Origin: Utricularia gibba
Taxonomy: Eukaryota; Streptophyta; Magnoliopsida; Lamiales; Lentibulariaceae
Reading direction: 5' to 3'
DNA: 35,152 nt
Assembly (NCBI GenBank): GCA_002189035.1
Contig: NEEC01000223.1
Coordinates: 1 to 35,152 of the forward strand
Position 1 is the stretch's first letter. Every line of letters starts with the position of its first letter. Under the pieces are notes generated by a model that did not search any database, had not been told where the DNA came from, and saw nothing but the letters and a program-made list of their open reading frames with translations. A program made the translations under genes and the position numbers. Below are positions 33,976 through 35,152 of the stretch, piece by piece.

Positions 33976-34708
33976 CCTGGTTATATTCATATTGTGCATT
34001 TTGGTGAGGAGAGCAGATTCACCATAAGTTTTCTCAACTTCATTACCATCTCTTAGTTCCAATCTCTTTTCTGTAGATTGCAACTCAATCATGATCTCTC
34101 TAAATGTTGGCTCTGGTGTAACAGGATATTCAGGATACAGCTGATGGAGCTTTCCTTCAATAATGTCAAGGATTTTTCTTTCTGTCTCAAGTGCACATAA
34201 CTTTGGCTCGAATCTTGCAGGTAGGCTCATGATTGCCTTGCTAATCACCTTTTGATCCTCAAGTTTTTCCCCCAATCCTCGAATCTCCTTCACAAGCTTC
34301 GCAGTACGTTCATAATAGACTTGTATGGTTTCATTGTCTAACATTTTGTTCCTCTCAAAGTCCTCCAGCTTGTTTTTGCATAATATCTCTCTGAGTTTGG
34401 CATCGCCTTCATAATGGGATTTGAGAGTATCCCATATTTCTTTGCTGATTGACACTCTGCAATATCATCAAATAGATGTTCAGAGATGGCTTGATACAAG
34501 GCATCCATTGCTTCATCTTTTCTCTGTTGAAGATACTCAGCTTCCTCTTGCTGTTCTGATGTGGATTTGCTTGTTATTGTAATAGCCGGAATCTCCCTTT
34601 CAACAACATCCCAAATCTTTCTGACCCGAAGGTAGCTGCGCATCTTTTGACCCAGCTTCCATACTCTGAACCATCAAATATTGGAGGTCCTCTACCAGAT
34701 GCCATCAT
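33955..34708 (-). pseudogene. gag: Copia gag, copy 4, frameshifted
   Basis: Two single-T losses relative to copy 1 break the frame. One lies in the T run at 34645-34648 near the N-terminus, a change shared with copy 2. The other lies near 34439-34443, in the codons for QSAKEIWD. The open parts left are about 34338-34643 and 33955-34455. Together they cover the UBN2-type region and the satellite-derived C-terminus. The shared N-terminal loss could mean common descent of copies 2 and 4, or a recurrent sequencing error at the same T run. Confidence 0.75.
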
Positions 34709-34814
34709 AGCCACCGCTTGACAAGCTTTGGGTTGATACTTGGTAATCTACCAAGTAAAAAACGCTGAACGGTATATAAAATACTGAAACGAACACAGGT
34801 TTGAGAACCTTACT

Positions 34815-34826
34815 GCTCTGATACCA
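34815..34826 (-). other. Primer-binding site, initiator-Met tRNA type (copy 4)
   Basis: The minus strand reads TGGTATCAGAGC directly after the LTR end. Confidence 0.9.
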
Positions 34827-35143
34827 TGTTGTTGCAAGAAAAATAGAGTCTTGGGAAGTAACAAAAAGGTAATGCTTATGAGATCACCTTGGATGAAAAA
34901 CGACTCATGAACAATAAGAATGACCGAAAACCTAATTGACATGCATTTCTAGTAGGGCTTATATATACCAAATACCTAGGTTACCAACAGTGGGCCACAA
35001 TCATTGAAACACAAAAAGCCCAACAACTCGAATCCAACACTTCCATGCTCGAACCCAACACCTTTTTTATCTGAAATATGACATTATGACAAGTTTAGTT
35101 CTTCAATCACCTTCAAGCTTTGGATTGAGGCTGATCTCCAACA
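34827..35143 (-). repeat. Copia 5' LTR, copy 4 (317 bp)
   Basis: TGTTG/CAACA termini are present. It is about 8 bp shorter than the LTR of copy 1, with losses in the part between the TATA-like box and the outer end (for example 'ttaccaacag' and 'gacaagtttag'). Confidence 0.85.
34959..34967 (-). promoter_or_regulatory. TATA-like box in LTR, copy 4
   Basis: The minus strand reads TATATATAA at the same LTR position as in the other copies. Leftward transcription would enter gag and then satellite array 4. Confidence 0.6.
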
Positions 35144-35152
35144 CTTGGTCCG
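35144..35152 (+). repeat. Start of the next satellite array (cut by window end)
   Basis: The nine bases 'cttggtccg' match the satellite that follows the LTR in the other three copies, so the composite repeat very probably continues beyond the window. Confidence 0.7.

Larger units (their letters stand above)
33976..35143 (-). mobile_element. Truncated Ty1/copia retrotransposon, copy 4
   Basis: LTR 35143 to 34827, PBS 34826-34815, leader and gag cut at 33976. It is about 10 bp shorter than copy 1, all through small losses, most of them in the LTR. The left junction is the same as in the other copies. The right LTR edge is followed by 9 bp of satellite before the window ends. Confidence 0.9.

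Overview
The window is a long head-to-tail satellite DNA array from a plant nuclear genome. Four copies of one truncated Ty1/copia LTR retrotransposon are embedded in it and have been amplified together with the satellite. A plant is indicated by the copia Gag polyprotein (FDGSEYGSW... N-terminus followed by a UBN2-type Gag domain) and by the primer-binding site TGGTATCAGAGC, the initiator-Met tRNA complement typical of plant copia elements. I cannot name the species. No host gene, rRNA, tRNA or CRISPR array was found. The setting looks like centromeric or other constitutive heterochromatin, which is inference.

The satellite monomer is about 310 bp (anchor GATGCAT to GATGCAT, mostly 307-316 bp) and keeps one orientation throughout. 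Each monomer reads as an ancient dimer of two ~155 bp halves (GATGCATTTGTTT... and GATGTATTTATTA...). I used working subtype names: A (NotI/ApaI-bearing, 'gaaccagacaacgg'), B ('ccggaaaaagatcag'), C ('gtcagcgtagg' plus 'cctaaatgctttttgaaag'), D ('cctcgaacaggacaaagg'), E ('gggagctttgtcctgg', tail 'gaatacaat'), E' (E-like first half, tail 'aatcgaag' or similar), F ('cctcgattctttatgtctta'), G ('gcatttggaacggg') and I (the monomer beside the LTR).

Layout: 1-20860 is satellite only. From about 1.3 to 10.6 kb it is organised as higher-order repeats A-B-C-D-E with E/F additions. From about 12 kb it shifts to C-D-G-E' blocks. Copia copies lie at 20861-22038, 27701-28873, 30835-32011 and 33976-35143, all on the minus strand. 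They are separated by 5.66, 1.96 and 1.96 kb of satellite. The last two complete copia-to-copia intervals form a regular ~3.14 kb composite higher-order repeat. The first interval (6.84 kb) is the same unit carrying 12 extra monomers.

Each copia copy consists of a complete 5' LTR (TGTTG...CAACA), PBS, leader and a gag gene cut at one fixed point and joined to satellite. All four share the same junctions, so they descend from one insertion/deletion event followed by satellite-style amplification. Gag is open only in copy 1 (251 codons, the last six from satellite). The others carry single-base frameshifts. Because nearly all differences between copies and monomers are small deletions, residual sequencing or assembly error is a real possibility, and the pseudogene calls should be read with that caveat.
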